Origin: Pontederia crassipes
Taxonomy: Eukaryota > Streptophyta > Magnoliopsida > Commelinales > Pontederiaceae
NCBI GenBank assembly: GCA_030549335.1
Contig: CM060190.1
Coordinates: 49,870,999 to 49,934,998, forward strand
Direction: 5' to 3'
DNA: 64,000 bases
The notes under the pieces are model-generated. The model saw only the letters and a list, made by a program, of their open reading frames with translations. It was not told the origin of the DNA and did no database searches. Positions 50,701 through 62,589 of this stretch are shown piece by piece (within the stretch, counting starts at the first letter, position 1; every line of letters starts with the position of its first letter). Position numbers and translations under genes: made by a program.

Positions 50701-51823
50701 CCTCAGCCTTAGTGTCCAAGAGAGAATCGATGAAAGCCGAGCTAACAAGTGGTCCTCCAAGCTCTTGTTATGCATAAGTTCATAAACCAGAAGCCTCTGA
50801 ATGCCCCGCTCATCATCTTCTGCACAATAGCCCACCAACTTGACGAGGTTTGGGTGCTTCACCACACCCAAAAAGTTGACTTCCGTAACCCATTCCTTGT
50901 GCCCCTGCAAGGCAACGAATTTTCTTAAGAGCAAAAAAATTTAGTGCACCACGCATGTAAGTCCACCTGTTCATGTTAGCCTTTGCTTCGACGAAAAGTA
51001 ACACAGCTTTTACATAATGATCACTGGTAGAGCTCAATAAGCACCCATTAAGCAACTTGCAAGAGCTGAAACATGCCTTTCGGAACAAGAAAACATGGTG
51101 GCCTCCAAGTTCCGGATCATGCACGAGAAATGGATGCTGAATCAGATCCACGGAAACAACGAATCCAACAGACGCAGCAAGTTGGGTTTCCCGAGCAGAT
51201 CAAACAAAGGACAACAACCATGACCATGAACTTACTCAGACAAAGAACAAGGACATGCTGTAAACTTCAAGATTTAACACATCCAAGTTTTGACTTTTGA
51301 GATGTCTGAGACTTAAATCAGGTTTACAACACAATGACATTGAGCAATGCGCCTATTGCCCCAAAACTCCAAAAGTTCCATCGGATGACGGAAAGAATAG
51401 CTTAAATATATCAGCGGCAGATGTAAATTAAGCGTCTTTTCTTGCCTGCAATCCGTGTCTATTCAGTTGTTTCACCGCCACATCCATCTTTCCGGCGCCG
51501 TTTTCCCCGTCGACGCTGACGACGCCCCTGTAGACGCACCCGAATCCGCCCTCCCCAATAAGTAGGGCGCGGCTGAAGCCCTTAGTGGCGGCCTTCAGCT
51601 CCGCGAACCCGAACGCCCGGAGACCCTCAGGCGGTCCCTCCGGCTGAGGCGGAGGCCAGACGGGATCAATCGCAGGCGCCAGTGACCGCTGGGTGTCGAG
51701 GCCGAGGGAGGAGGAAGTGGAGGCGATGCTGAGGGACCGGGCCCAGGAGAGGCGGGAAGCAGTGGATCCACCGGAGCTGCTCTCGCCAGCGACTTCGTCG
51801 CCAGAAAAGTGGAAGCACTTCAT
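47737..51823 (-). CDS. receptor-like cytoplasmic kinase VII, PBL19 type, 435 aa
   Basis: A Ser/Thr kinase of the group acting downstream of pattern-recognition receptors. Exons, in transcription order: 51823-51446, 50904-50644, 49082-48960 and 48282-47737; the frame totals 1,308 nt. The first intron is GC-AG (donor CAG|GCAAGA); the others are GT-AG. The protein starts [10 protein letters not shown], as in the MKCF class of PBL19/PCRK kinases, then a Ser-rich linker, [61 protein letters not shown] (FRD, normal for this group), [23 protein letters not shown] and [17 protein letters not shown]. Exon 1 is much richer in GC than the rest. Intron 2 (1,561 bp) contains a SINE joined to an rDNA-like piece. 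The gene looks intact. Confidence 0.92.
49191..49371 (-). mobile_element. Au-type SINE, copy 4, in intron 2 of the PBL19-like gene
   Basis: On the minus strand the copy runs from AACTCCGCC to a (TTG)n tail at 49,191-49,212. Its tail side abuts normal intron sequence, but its 5' side runs straight into a GC-rich block (49,372-49,461). No target duplication is found around the SINE alone. It lies in the sense orientation within the kinase gene. Confidence 0.92.
49372..49461 (-). other. rDNA ITS1-like fragment fused to the SINE 5' end
   Basis: This 90-bp block is about 80% GC inside an AT-rich intron. On the minus strand it reads ACGACCGCGAACCCGTGACC at its start, as near the start of plant ITS1 (GACCCGCGAAC...). 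It ends in GGCGC, six bases, GCGCCAAGGAA, which fits the conserved plant ITS1 core motif GGCRY-N(4-7)-GYGYCAAGGAA. It then continues directly into the SINE start CTCCGCC, sharing AA at the join. The ITS1 identity rests on this motif and position, not on a search. Confidence 0.6.
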
Positions 51824-51888
51824 GGCCGGAGGAGATCCCTAGGAAGCGGAGCGAGGCAGCAGCTTCGATTTGAGGGGTGGGACGGCAT

Positions 51889-51916
51889 GGGGGGGGGGGG
51901 GGGGGGGGGGGGGGGG
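51889..51916. repeat. run of 28 G in the 5' flank of the PBL19-like gene
   Basis: An uninterrupted G tract lies 66 bases upstream of the kinase start codon, on the strand opposite to the gene. Its length in the assembly may be inexact. Confidence 0.85.
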
Positions 51917-52143
51917 CAAGTCAAATGGAGGGAGATCAACTGCCTGCGATCTCTATAATATTAGAAAACGTTAAGGACCTTATTGAAAATTAACAATTTT
52001 TTTTCATTCTTTATAGTTATTATTATTATTACTTGGATCATTACAAAATTCATATTTTGTAAATTATAATAATTTCAGGTTTCTTGCAAGTTGTAGCAAT
52101 AATAATCCAGCCAATAAAACAAATTCTGAATACAGCAGTCTAT

Positions 52144-52643
52144 NNNNNNNNNNNNNNNNNNNNNNNNNNNNNNNNNNNNNNNNNNNNNNNNNNNNNNNNN
52201 NNNNNNNNNNNNNNNNNNNNNNNNNNNNNNNNNNNNNNNNNNNNNNNNNNNNNNNNNNNNNNNNNNNNNNNNNNNNNNNNNNNNNNNNNNNNNNNNNNNN
52301 NNNNNNNNNNNNNNNNNNNNNNNNNNNNNNNNNNNNNNNNNNNNNNNNNNNNNNNNNNNNNNNNNNNNNNNNNNNNNNNNNNNNNNNNNNNNNNNNNNNN
52401 NNNNNNNNNNNNNNNNNNNNNNNNNNNNNNNNNNNNNNNNNNNNNNNNNNNNNNNNNNNNNNNNNNNNNNNNNNNNNNNNNNNNNNNNNNNNNNNNNNNN
52501 NNNNNNNNNNNNNNNNNNNNNNNNNNNNNNNNNNNNNNNNNNNNNNNNNNNNNNNNNNNNNNNNNNNNNNNNNNNNNNNNNNNNNNNNNNNNNNNNNNNN
52601 NNNNNNNNNNNNNNNNNNNNNNNNNNNNNNNNNNNNNNNNNNN
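52144..52643. other. assembly gap, 500 N
   Basis: Exactly 500 unknown bases, so the size is probably a placeholder. It lies between the divergent PBL19-like and FDM-like genes, in shared promoter space. Confidence 1.
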
Positions 52644-52973
52644 ATATTACAAATTTCCAACTGCCCCTTAAATCATTATAACTCAAATATGATTAAATAT
52701 TGTGTTTAATAATGCATGGGGAAGTAAATGAAACGCAAACAAAAAGGGAAAAGAATTCAAATATCTACCTCTCTTTATCCAAAATAAATACAAGTTTCTG
52801 CACCTTTTAGAGCGGCAGCACTATCGACGATCGTGATCAACTGACCTGTCCACGTGGCATGATTCTGAGCCCACTACTAAATGTTTCCATAAGTAGCGCG
52901 CTCCGCACGCCAACTGTGCTGAATACGTACCCGAGTGTGTTCCTTCTTCTGTCTATTCTATTTCTACCTTCTC

Positions 52974-55900
52974 ATGCGATCGAAGGAAGGGGGAAAAAAC
53001 TCGCGAGGTGACATTTCAGACCTTCTCGTCTTGTTTTTGATGATTTCCTCTGCATTTTTTGTTTTGTTTTCTTATCCAGAATCATGTATTTTTCGCTTCT
53101 GCTGCAACTATTTTTCTCGTTTGTTTTATCTACAGGGTTCAGGGTTTTACGGGGTTTTTTATAAGGATCGGTAGCCGAGTTCTGCAGATCCCAAACGTTC
53201 TCGTGACCACTCTGATCATATAGCACCAGAGATAAATGGATTTTATATGTTTATCCTCGAATCGATTTTAACTTGGAATGCTTTATGCATTTTGTCGAAT
53301 ATTTCTGAGGTTTCTTCTTTTCTATTTTTTTTTTAAGTTAGACGTGCATTTTCGCATGGTCTTTGTGCTCTTCTTCTTTTTTTTTTTTTGCCGTCGATTT
53401 TATTGTCTAGGGTTTCGGTTTGTGGGGTTTGGTTGCTTCCATACTGTTGGGGAATGGAACAGTTGCAGCTGTGAAACCCTTTTGCGGTTTATGATTTCTC
53501 GCTTCTTTGTTTCTTTTGATGGCATGATGCATGGTTTGATGCAGCAAAAGTTGTTCTATGTCATGCTTGGCGAGATGAATCAATTTTCATGCAGATTCAG
53601 TTTAAGAATTTGCAAGTAGTATTTGTACTTTGCAGATGTTTATAACCCGCATCAATATTGTTATATATGATTATCGCATTTGTTCTTCTAAAATCTAACT
53701 TGATATGTTGCTGTTCAACTGTACTTCGAGTATGCATCATGCATCACTTTATATCTTATTACCTTTTTGTGTTTTTGTTTTCAGATTTCGTCATTTCAAC
53801 GGATCAATCCTCAAGTAAATCTGAGATAAGAGACTCGGAGATGGACAAATATGTAGACAAAGTATTCTCAGATCCCAAAGAAGGGAAGTCAAAGGCCACT
53901 GTTAGCGAGGATACACAGCAGGATTACAGCTACAATGACTTGCTTGAGCATGCAAGTGACAGCCACATCAAACGGGGAGTCTAGGATTACGGCTAACCAT
54001 CAGGAACAATATTTGAAGAATGATCTGTCAGAAGCACTGAGTCAGCAATCAGATCCTCAATCACCACCTCCTAAAGGCAAACCTGAGGATAGGTTTGTTT
54101 ATCGATGGATGGGTATCCTTGTTAACATTCCACGGGAAAATAAGAACGGGAGGTTTGTTGGTGAAAGTGTAAATAGGCTGAAGGAGAGGTATTCTAGATT
54201 TAATCCTGTAAAAGTTCATGCATTGTGGAATTATATGGGTTTTACTGGAAAGGCGATAGTCCACTTCTCCAAGGATTGGAGTGGTTTCAAGGATGCCATG
54301 GCATTTGAAAAATACTTTGACACACGGCGTCGTGGTAGAAGGGACTGGGATGAGAGAAGATGTCATGAAATTGATATTTATGGCTGGGTTGCTAGGGCTG
54401 TTGACTATGCAGGAAGTGACATAGTTGGAGACCATTTAAAGAAAAATGGCGATCTGAAAACTATTGACGAAATACTGGAGGAGGAAAATCGAAAGAAAGA
54501 TAAACTCGTTGCTAATCTGACAATCTCCATCGAGGTTAAAAGCAGTGCTTTGAGAGAACTAGAAACAAAATTTAATGAGACTGCATTGTCACTTGAGCAA
54601 TCCATGGAACAAAGGGATAAATTGCACCAGGCTTACAACGAAGGTCTGGACTATGTCTAATTTGTTAGTTGTACCAGGTTTTGATGATTTCTTTAACTTT
54701 CCACAATTCATGCCTGTTATAGCATGCAAACATCTCAGAAACTTACCTTTGTATCTTTGTTGGGATTCCCAGTGGAGATGGTTTGTGGCTGGATGATAAC
54801 CACTTCAGTTTGTCATTTTAATCCTTAAGTAGACTAATATACTAAATTGGATCTAATCTATATGTTATAGTTGCCGTCTCTTAAAGATGCACTTCTGTTA
54901 CAATGTACACTACTTTTCAGAACAAGCTACTGTATGTATCATTCTTTTGAATCTTTTTAGGTTTATTTAGTATTGTGACTTTGGTGTTGAATCTGACTCG
55001 ATGTCCTTATTTTTCTAATACATTTGGATCTGTTTGAAACTTTTTCCAATTTTTTCTATGTTAGAAAGCATCACTTGGAATTCTGCTTGATATTTGTTCC
55101 AGTTGGTTCATATTTTTTCCGTTATTTGTCACTAAACTTGCAATCACATTATGGAGCTGTAGATTTAGGTAGCACTGCACTACATTTGTTATTTGACAGT
55201 TTAGTGAAGTGTGGCACCCTATGCTGCTAGCTATAGCCCGCTGTCTCCCAGCACAGCTAAGAACTTCTAATGCTTTCACAAATTCAGATGTTCCAGCAAG
55301 ATAGTAGTGTATCTCATTTGTCTTTGACTGCTTAATGAACCATGCATAAACTCTTTGGAGCTTTGAATGCTTTCAGAAATTCAGAAAATGCAACACCTTG
55401 CTCGTGACCTCTCACGCATGATAATCGAGGAAAATGCAAAGCTGAGGAGGGAGTTGGAGTCCCAACGAACAGAACTGGAAACAAGAGAGAAACGGCTTGA
55501 CAAGCTGGCCCTTCAGAAAGATATTGACAAGAGGAAGCTTGATGCTGAAAAGCAAGTGGTAGGAAACCAGAAATTTCTACACACCATTTTTTAGAGGGAT
55601 TATAATCCTTTCTTGTGCAATTATCCAACTGCTATTTAATATAAGTTTCTTCTCTTAATTTTCATTTCAAGTTTCTTTGCCAGGCAATAGGTTCTTCAAT
55701 ATCTGAACTTGAATGTTTTAGGATGGTTTATGTTTGGCTATTTGCATATCGATCTTGGTGTTGTAGCTTGTGTCATTGTTTATTTGTTATGCCCGGTGAA
55801 ATTGTCATTTCTCCAGTAAAAGTTTTGGACAGTTTGAATAAGAATTTCAGAAGAAAAGTTCAGTAGGGAAGTGTGCTTTATAGATATGGCAAACATATCT

Positions 55901-58283
55901 TTTTATCCAATATTTAAGAAAGAAGAAGCAAGTATTCTAGATTGATGCTCTTGAGAAGAAAATTATTCCCTCGATTGGCTGGAAAAATGGCATATATTCT
56001 CTGTTTTACATTTTTATTTGGTAGAGACAAGATCAGAAAAAAAAAGAATGGACGTGCCCTTAAAAAATAAGTAATTTTTTTTTATAACAGATCTTTTGGG
56101 GAAAGTTCTTGTTAAATACATTAAAACTATGCAATAAACATATACTCAGTAAACCTTTTTCAAGGTTTTCCATGGTAATGAAAAGGTTTTAGGGTGGTTT
56201 GGGGAAAACATACCTTAAGTATTTTGAGAGATCTTAAATTATTTGATTTATTTTCTTCAAGAGTTACGCCTATTCAAAAGAAGCTCTATATATGTGCTTT
56301 CATATAGAAGAAATAATAGATGCATGAAAAAACAAACAAATGCACTTAACATATACAAATGAAATATACGATGTCCTTCGTTTTATGTATAAATGACATG
56401 ACGTAGAAGATGTCAATTCTGCTCAATGATGCAAGTGCACAGGTGAAAACCTTTTTTGTCCTTGAGAATCTTGTACTTTCTCCTTTTGAGTCGCAGAACA
56501 TATTTCTAATGAATGGACAACAACAACAAAGCCTTATCCCACTAGGTGGAGTCGGCTACATGGATCATACGACGTCATATTCGTTGATCCGTGTTCATGA
56601 GATTCGACAAGATTTTACGCTGGCTGTCGGGGCCTAACACAACCCTCCTCCTTTATCCGGGCTTGGGACCGGCTAATCTGGCTATATAAAATATATTTTT
56701 TAAAAAGGGCTAATCTGACTATATATAATCATGATATGATAGAAAGTGACCTGAACAGTCTTTCCAAGACCCATCTCATCTGCCAAAATACCATTTAATT
56801 TGTTATTGTACAGAGACAGCATCCATTGTAAGCCGACAAGTTGATAATCTCTTAAACAGTATTTCCAAAAAGGCTCGCATATCCACTGCTTTATTTAATG
56901 AGGATAAATACATTTGTTTGTTGATATTATTTATGACTAGATACCATAATGGAAAATTATTTTGTACTTTATATTAAATTATCAACCTTTAGGCATTGAT
57001 TTATGTTCCATCGTGAGTTTTTATGGGTAATGTGAAGATGAATGCTCAACAGGTCAAGCATTTCTGTTAGTTAGTGTTTCATGCATATTTCATTTTGTTT
57101 TGAAGAATGCATTGAGGAATAGCTCGCTTGAGTTAGCTACTTTGGAGCAAAAGAAAGCTGATGAAAAGGTGCTGAAGTTGCTAGAAGACCATAAGGTTTG
57201 GTACTGTCGCCTTGATCTTTCTCTTGAGTTATGTTGTTGTAGCTGGATCTTTTCACTCATAAAATGCATATGGAATAAAATTACAGGATGAAAAGGAGGC
57301 TGCTCTCAAGAAAATACTTCTGCTGGAAAAGCAACTAGATGCCAAGCAGAAGCTTGAATTGGAAATACAACAAATGAAAGGGCAGCTGGATGTTATGCAG
57401 CATATGGGTGCCAATGAAGATTCAGCTATTAGAAAGAAAATAGAAGAGATGAGTGAGCAACTTAAAGAGAAAATGGAGGAGATGGAAGATATGGAAGCTC
57501 TCAACCAGACACTAATTGTTAAAGAACGAATGACGAGCTACAGGAAGCACGGAAGGCATTGATTGAGGTATGATTTTTTGCCATTTATGTACTATTTTAT
57601 TTGATTGTCATCCCCTAAATTGATTAAAAAAATTTATGGTAATTTTTATGTTTGTATCTCCTCAAAAAAAAAAAATGTTTGTACACCAATATGGAATTTA
57701 TCTTGCTCCCTGTTTCATGTGAGCCTTTTGGATATGATCCTTTCCAAATGTTTCCTTTTTCCAGGGTTTGACAGAAATGTTGAGTGGACGAACACTGATT
57801 GGAATAAAGAGGATGGGTGAAATTGATGACAAACCCTTTCATGCTGTCTGCAAAAGAAAATTTCCAGGAGATGATCCTGATATTAAAGCAGTGACACTGT
57901 GTTCTCATTGGCAAGATGAAATAAAAAACCCTGAATGGCACCCTTTCAAAATTGCCATCATTGACAATCAACCACAGGTAAATGGAATTGCAATGATTTC
58001 ATCCCATAATAAATTAAATTGGCATAATTGTATAATGATTTGCAATTTATTACAGCTAGTCATTCAAGAGGATGATGAAAAGTTGCAGTCCTTAAAAGAA
58101 GAACTGGGTGATGAGGTTTACGACGCTGTTAAGAAGGCATTATTTGAGATGAATGAGTATAATCCAAGTGGTAATTATACTGTTCCAGAGCTGTGGAATT
58201 ATAAGGAGAATAGAAAGGCAACACTAAAAGAAGTTATCCAGTATATTTTGATGCAATGGAAGAAGAATAAGAGGAAAAGGTGA
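52974..58283 (+). CDS. FDM/IDN2-like XS-XH protein of RNA-directed DNA methylation, with frame breaks
   Basis: Family members bind double-stranded RNA and act as dimers in RNA-directed DNA methylation. Exons: 52974-53007, 53785-54643, 55377-55558, 57106-57195, 57287-57567, 57765-57977 and 58056-58283, all GT-AG. XS domain: [51 protein letters not shown] and [11 protein letters not shown] coiled coil follows ([20 protein letters not shown] through [16 protein letters not shown]). XH domain: [26 protein letters not shown]-like acidic stretch, [20 protein letters not shown]. Three oddities. The zf-XS finger lacks its CPxC part ([18 protein letters not shown]). The frame shifts by +1 between HAS (about 53,954) and SNGESR. 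Exon 5 is one base short around [16 protein letters not shown] (about 57,530). It may be a young pseudogene or carry sequence errors. The start could instead be ATG 53,841. Confidence 0.82.
56517..56675 (-). mobile_element. Au-type SINE, copy 5, in an FDM intron
   Basis: It has the same body as the other copies, with a short TTG tail at 56,517-56,530. The 5' end is shorter: the sequence departs from the family after GGGACCGGCTA, so the AACTCCGCC start is missing. No target duplication was recognised. It is antisense to the FDM-like gene. Confidence 0.9.
56751..56856 (-). pseudogene. exon fragment of a BRAHMA-type SNF2 chromatin ATPase
   Basis: The minus strand encodes [20 protein letters not shown], then [15 protein letters not shown], followed by GT. 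This is the start of the SNF2 ATPase domain, with the Walker A motif DEMGLGKT. The wording is that of plant BRAHMA (BRM) proteins rather than of other SNF2 classes. It is preserved without a stop but is only 35 codons, ends at what looks like the original splice donor, and has no neighbouring exons. It lies in FDM intron 3, antisense, 75 bp from the SINE. It is a captured genomic fragment, not a gene. Confidence 0.8.
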
Positions 58284-60768
58284 CCATTCAAATAAGTTAT
58301 TCCATCATGTTTCTGCATCACATGGAACTGAAATCAATACTTTCTTGCAACACTAAGCCTAGCATTATTTTCTTTGGGCAAATAAGTTCATTGTATTCAA
58401 AAATAAGGGGAAAATGTGATTCTTTAAGTCTAATGTGACATCTTTCAATTTACTTTGCTTGGCCTATAGTTTGTACAAAAGAGGAATGGTATTTCTCTTG
58501 AGCCGGTTTTTTATTTAACGGTATCATGGATGATTAATGGTCATTAATAGGCATGGGAATGTAAGGATTGTTTTTGGCATGCGAGTCAGTAATTTTACCT
58601 GAAGAAAAGATGACTGCTCAACATGTTCAAGTAAGGTTTAATACCTAGAGAAAAATTGTCTTGAATTTCTCTTATTCTTTTATGATTTAAGCTCCTAAGC
58701 GCTTGCCTTACCTACACAATCAAATAATATTTGTTTTGATATGCCACAGTGTGGCAATTTTGCATGACCTGCGCCCAGCTAATTATTCTGCCTAACTTTA
58801 TGTAGAAAAGGGATAACATTATGGTTCACTTTGTTATCTTTAAGTTTACCTTTGTGTTTTTAGGTGAACGTGACAAAGGTTTATTTGTCTGGAAAATCTA
58901 CTGCTTTAGAGTGCCGGGAATGCTGAGGGTGTCTTGTTTCGTATGGCTGCTTGTAACTCTCCATAGACCGGACTCATTTTGTTTAATCGGCGTTCTTCCA
59001 GAACAGTTAATCGGCATTCTTCCAGAACAGTTCTAACTGAACTTTGACTTCTAACAGTAGATGGAAAGAAAAATCAGGTTGATTATGCAGGGGCAGGAAA
59101 ATCAGGTCGATTATGCGCGCACAGGTTTTGAACTTGCTGTTTTGCAATGCAAAAAAATTTCACTTGTCTTTTTTAGAACTTTTCACTTATCTTGGAATGA
59201 TCATTAATTACTATGGGGCTGAACTCTTCATGTTGTCATGTTGTCTTGTATAAATGCTCAAGCCTTTTGTTATTGCATTTACTTGAAGTATTTCCTTTAC
59301 TGAATTTGTTTATTCTTCTATTTTTATAACTTAAATTTACCAACGTATGTGTTCTTTTTCTTTCGTTTTCGGTGTTAAATCCTTCCATTTAGATGCTGGA
59401 TGGACCTTGATTAATCTAGCCGCAGAGGGGTTCTGATTAATCAAGCATTACCCATTTTCAACAATGGCAGCACTTTTGAAATTCGATCATGCAATATCAC
59501 CAATTAACTGTTGGTCATGCAATTTTATCTGCTCGCGTCTCTCAAAGCTGAAGAATTTAGAATCTATGTAGGTTTTTAATGTCCATTTTCTCTGCATCTA
59601 CGCACTATATAAGTGACTCGTGTATTCCAATATGTGCTGGATCCAATGAATGCTGGGGATTCCCAGTTTCTGCATCTCGTAGGTTTTTAAAAAATTTTAA
59701 AAAGGCTTTTACGTTAAATTCATAAAAAAACCTAAGAATTTTTTCTGGTTCAGTACTTCGGAGGAAATGATACATTTGTAACCCATCTCTTCAAAGATGT
59801 TTTATATTTAAATCATTTTATGTTATTGTTTCTAACTAGCTACTATACAAATGCACTTCAGGTCGGTAAAAGAGATTATAAGAAACTGCAAAAAGTATGG
59901 TAGCTAAACTTTTTATTATTTCTTGTCCATTTTGTTGATTGACTACCTGATAAGTTTCTTCAATCATGATTAATTCAAGTTGAAGTTTGAAGAAAACTTG
60001 TCTGAGGTTTCGAATTCTCTCTACCAGTTGTATGTTTGCAAGATGGTTAAGTTCATTTTTGCCTCCCAACTCCTGTAAGATTTCCCTTTGGAGAAAGGCA
60101 AAGTTAATAATTGTCTCTTACTCCCCACCACCTTCTGTCATCTCGTAGCTAAAGAATCTTCCTTTTCTTATTTTCCTCTCTTTCGGTGAATAGAATCCTT
60201 CTCTTTTTGTTCTTAAATTGTGGAAGAAGACTTGAAGGTTGCAATTAAACTTCCTGTTACATTCTTAGCAGATGAATTCACCACTCCTGCTTATTGGCAA
60301 AAAGGAAAGCATCTTTCACTACAATGAAACCTTCAAATTTATCCATTATACTATCAGATCAGACAGACAGACAGCGTAATAAAACAGGAAAAAGATGACA
60401 CTATGTTTTGCAGCTGCGGGCTACACACACCAACTCTTTTTGTTGTTCGGCAGCCACTTCAGCTGCTACTGCTGCCGCCGTCCTCTCTCCCTCTCTCTCC
60501 CCCTCCCTCGTTCTACTGATCAGTGTGCGCCCACTTGGGACACCCCGCCCCTCCACACAGTCAAAAAGTTTGACAACACAGCCACAGACGCAACACACAC
60601 ACTCTCTCTCTCTCTCTGCCCAATTCCTGTCTTTCATCTTTTGCTTTCACAACTACCCAAAACAAAGGAAAATATAAACACACAACATATCAAACCCTAT
60701 AAAACGGCGGGAAACCTTTTTGTTTGTTTTTTGCCTGATTTCCCGCCGCATTGAGATCCGCCGACCAA
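58284..60768. other. intergenic region between the FDM-like gene and the expansin
   Basis: No gene is recognised. Two short tandem duplications occur: CGGCGTTCTTCCAGAACAGT-type units at 58,988-59,032, and AAAATCAGGTTGATTATGC-type units at 59,072-59,120. CT-rich DNA at 60,480-60,620 lies downstream of the expansin stop. Confidence 0.4.
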
Positions 60769-62589
60769 TCAGCCCCGGAAGTTCTTGCCCTCGAAGGTCT
60801 GGCCGAACTGCCATCCGGCCGGGGCGACGTTCCAGGAGGTGGAGGTGCGACGGTCGCTGCCGGTGATGCGGAAGGAGAGGGACTGGCCCACGAGGACGGC
60901 GTTGGACTGCCAGTTCTGCCCCCAGTTGCGCGACATGGGCATCCACCCCGTCCGGGACCCCTTCACGCTCGCCCGGACGATGTCGCCGGCGCCGGCCACG
61001 TTGGTGATGAGCACCAGGTTGAAGTAGCGGAACCCGTTGATGGTGAACCGCACGCCGCCGGACTTCCTGCACGGCACCCTGTTCGAGTACCCCCAAATCC
61101 CAGAGAGAGAAACAAGTTAAAACGACCTTGATTAATTAGATTAAACCAAGTTAAACACCATTACGTGCGTGATTAAATTAGTTGTTAATTAAAAACGAAG
61201 CAGTCGTCCCGGTTTCACGCGTTTTGTTCGCTTTGTCCTTTTTTTGTGTCTCGGTCCATGTGCGATAGAATGACCATATTGCCCCCAGATGTTTGACCAA
61301 GAGATTTTTCATCTTTTTTCTCCGCATATAAACGTAGTAGTTAAAAAAAAAGGGAAGTCACGGGCGTGATCTTTGAAAAGAAGATATTTGATTTCGACTG
61401 CAGCAGCAGATAGAGAGCAAAAGGTCAAACCACGGTAAAAATGTTCTACATAGTTGATAAATTATAAGGAGTATACGTATACATAAATACGTCCGTGTCA
61501 CGATAATATACATTTGTACACATGTGACATGGTATTATTTAAAATGTGGTAGTGTAACTCTCTTGTGAATATAAACATTGCTAAACACATGACAAGAGGA
61601 CAAGAGGACATGTACTGGTTGTAAAACAAGTGTATTATTAGTATTACTTTTTTTGTAGGTGTTTATTCCATGTTCCGCGACATTACAGAGTATAGAAAAA
61701 CATAGTCCAGACAAACTATATGCATGGAAATATAGTTGAACTAAAGTTCAAACTAAACGGCACGTATGAATTCTCGTAATTTCCGGAATTATATATTTTT
61801 TTGTTGACCGTAATAATTATGTTGTTATTTTGTTAATTTTATACCCATGCATAGTTTCCTTCCTTTTCGTGGAATATTAGAATTGACAAATAATTACATG
61901 ATGTAGGGCAGACCATGAAGTAAAAAAAAAAGAAAAGAAAACAGAACAGCTACTGAAAAAGGAAAAGCGCATGGAAGAATGAGGAGACGGTAGAAGGAAG
62001 GAAAGCGTGCATTACCGGCGGTAAGAGACGGGGACGATGCCGGCGCGGTACTCCGCGATCTTTAGGAACATGGGCATGGCGAGGTCGAAGTGGGGGCGGG
62101 GCGGGTTGCACCAGCCGCCGTTGTCGGAAGGCAGGGCGTAGTTGGGCGGGCAGAAGTTGGTGGCCGTGATAAAGATGGAGGGGCTCCCGGAGTGGCACCA
62201 CTGCGGGTCGTTGGCGCACTTAATCTCGAAGCACGCCCCGCAGCTCTGCCCGGAGTTGAACAGCGCCGTGCTCAGCGCCGCCGTCTCCACCCCGTAACCC
62301 TGGCTGTACAGGTTCCCGTACCCGCACGCGCCCCCTGCACGCGAAAAAACAACAAATTAACATGATAAATGTATGCACATACACAAGAACCCGAGACGAC
62401 TAGCCGTAGAAGAAGCATTGGAAGTGTACCCATCGTGCCGGAGGCGTCGCTGCCGCCGTAGAAGGTGGCGTGGGCGCTCTGCCAGTCGCCGCCGGTGTAC
62501 ACGCCGGGAATGCGGGCGTCGGAGTGGGGCACGAGCGCGAGCGTGGCCAATGCAGTAAAGGAGACGAGGAGGATGGCTGCGGTGGACAT
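60769..62589 (-). CDS. EXPA: alpha-expansin, three exons, 262 aa
   Basis: A secreted protein that loosens the cell wall without hydrolysis. Exons, in transcription order: 62589-62430, 62334-62016 and 61078-60769; all GT-AG, 789 nt. An N-terminal signal peptide ([20 protein letters not shown]) is followed by the mature start [13 protein letters not shown]. Domain 1 has [20 protein letters not shown], the spaced cysteines ([34 protein letters not shown]) and the HFDLAMPMF motif with the conserved Asp. Domain 2 (CBM63) carries the exposed aromatics in [16 protein letters not shown] and [20 protein letters not shown]. Third codon positions are almost all G or C, unlike the other genes here. The frame is intact. 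Which EXPA member it is needs a tree. Confidence 0.96.

Noticed and set aside
52064-52686. Apparent 195-203-codon frames across the N gap
   Set aside because: They consist almost entirely of unknown bases.
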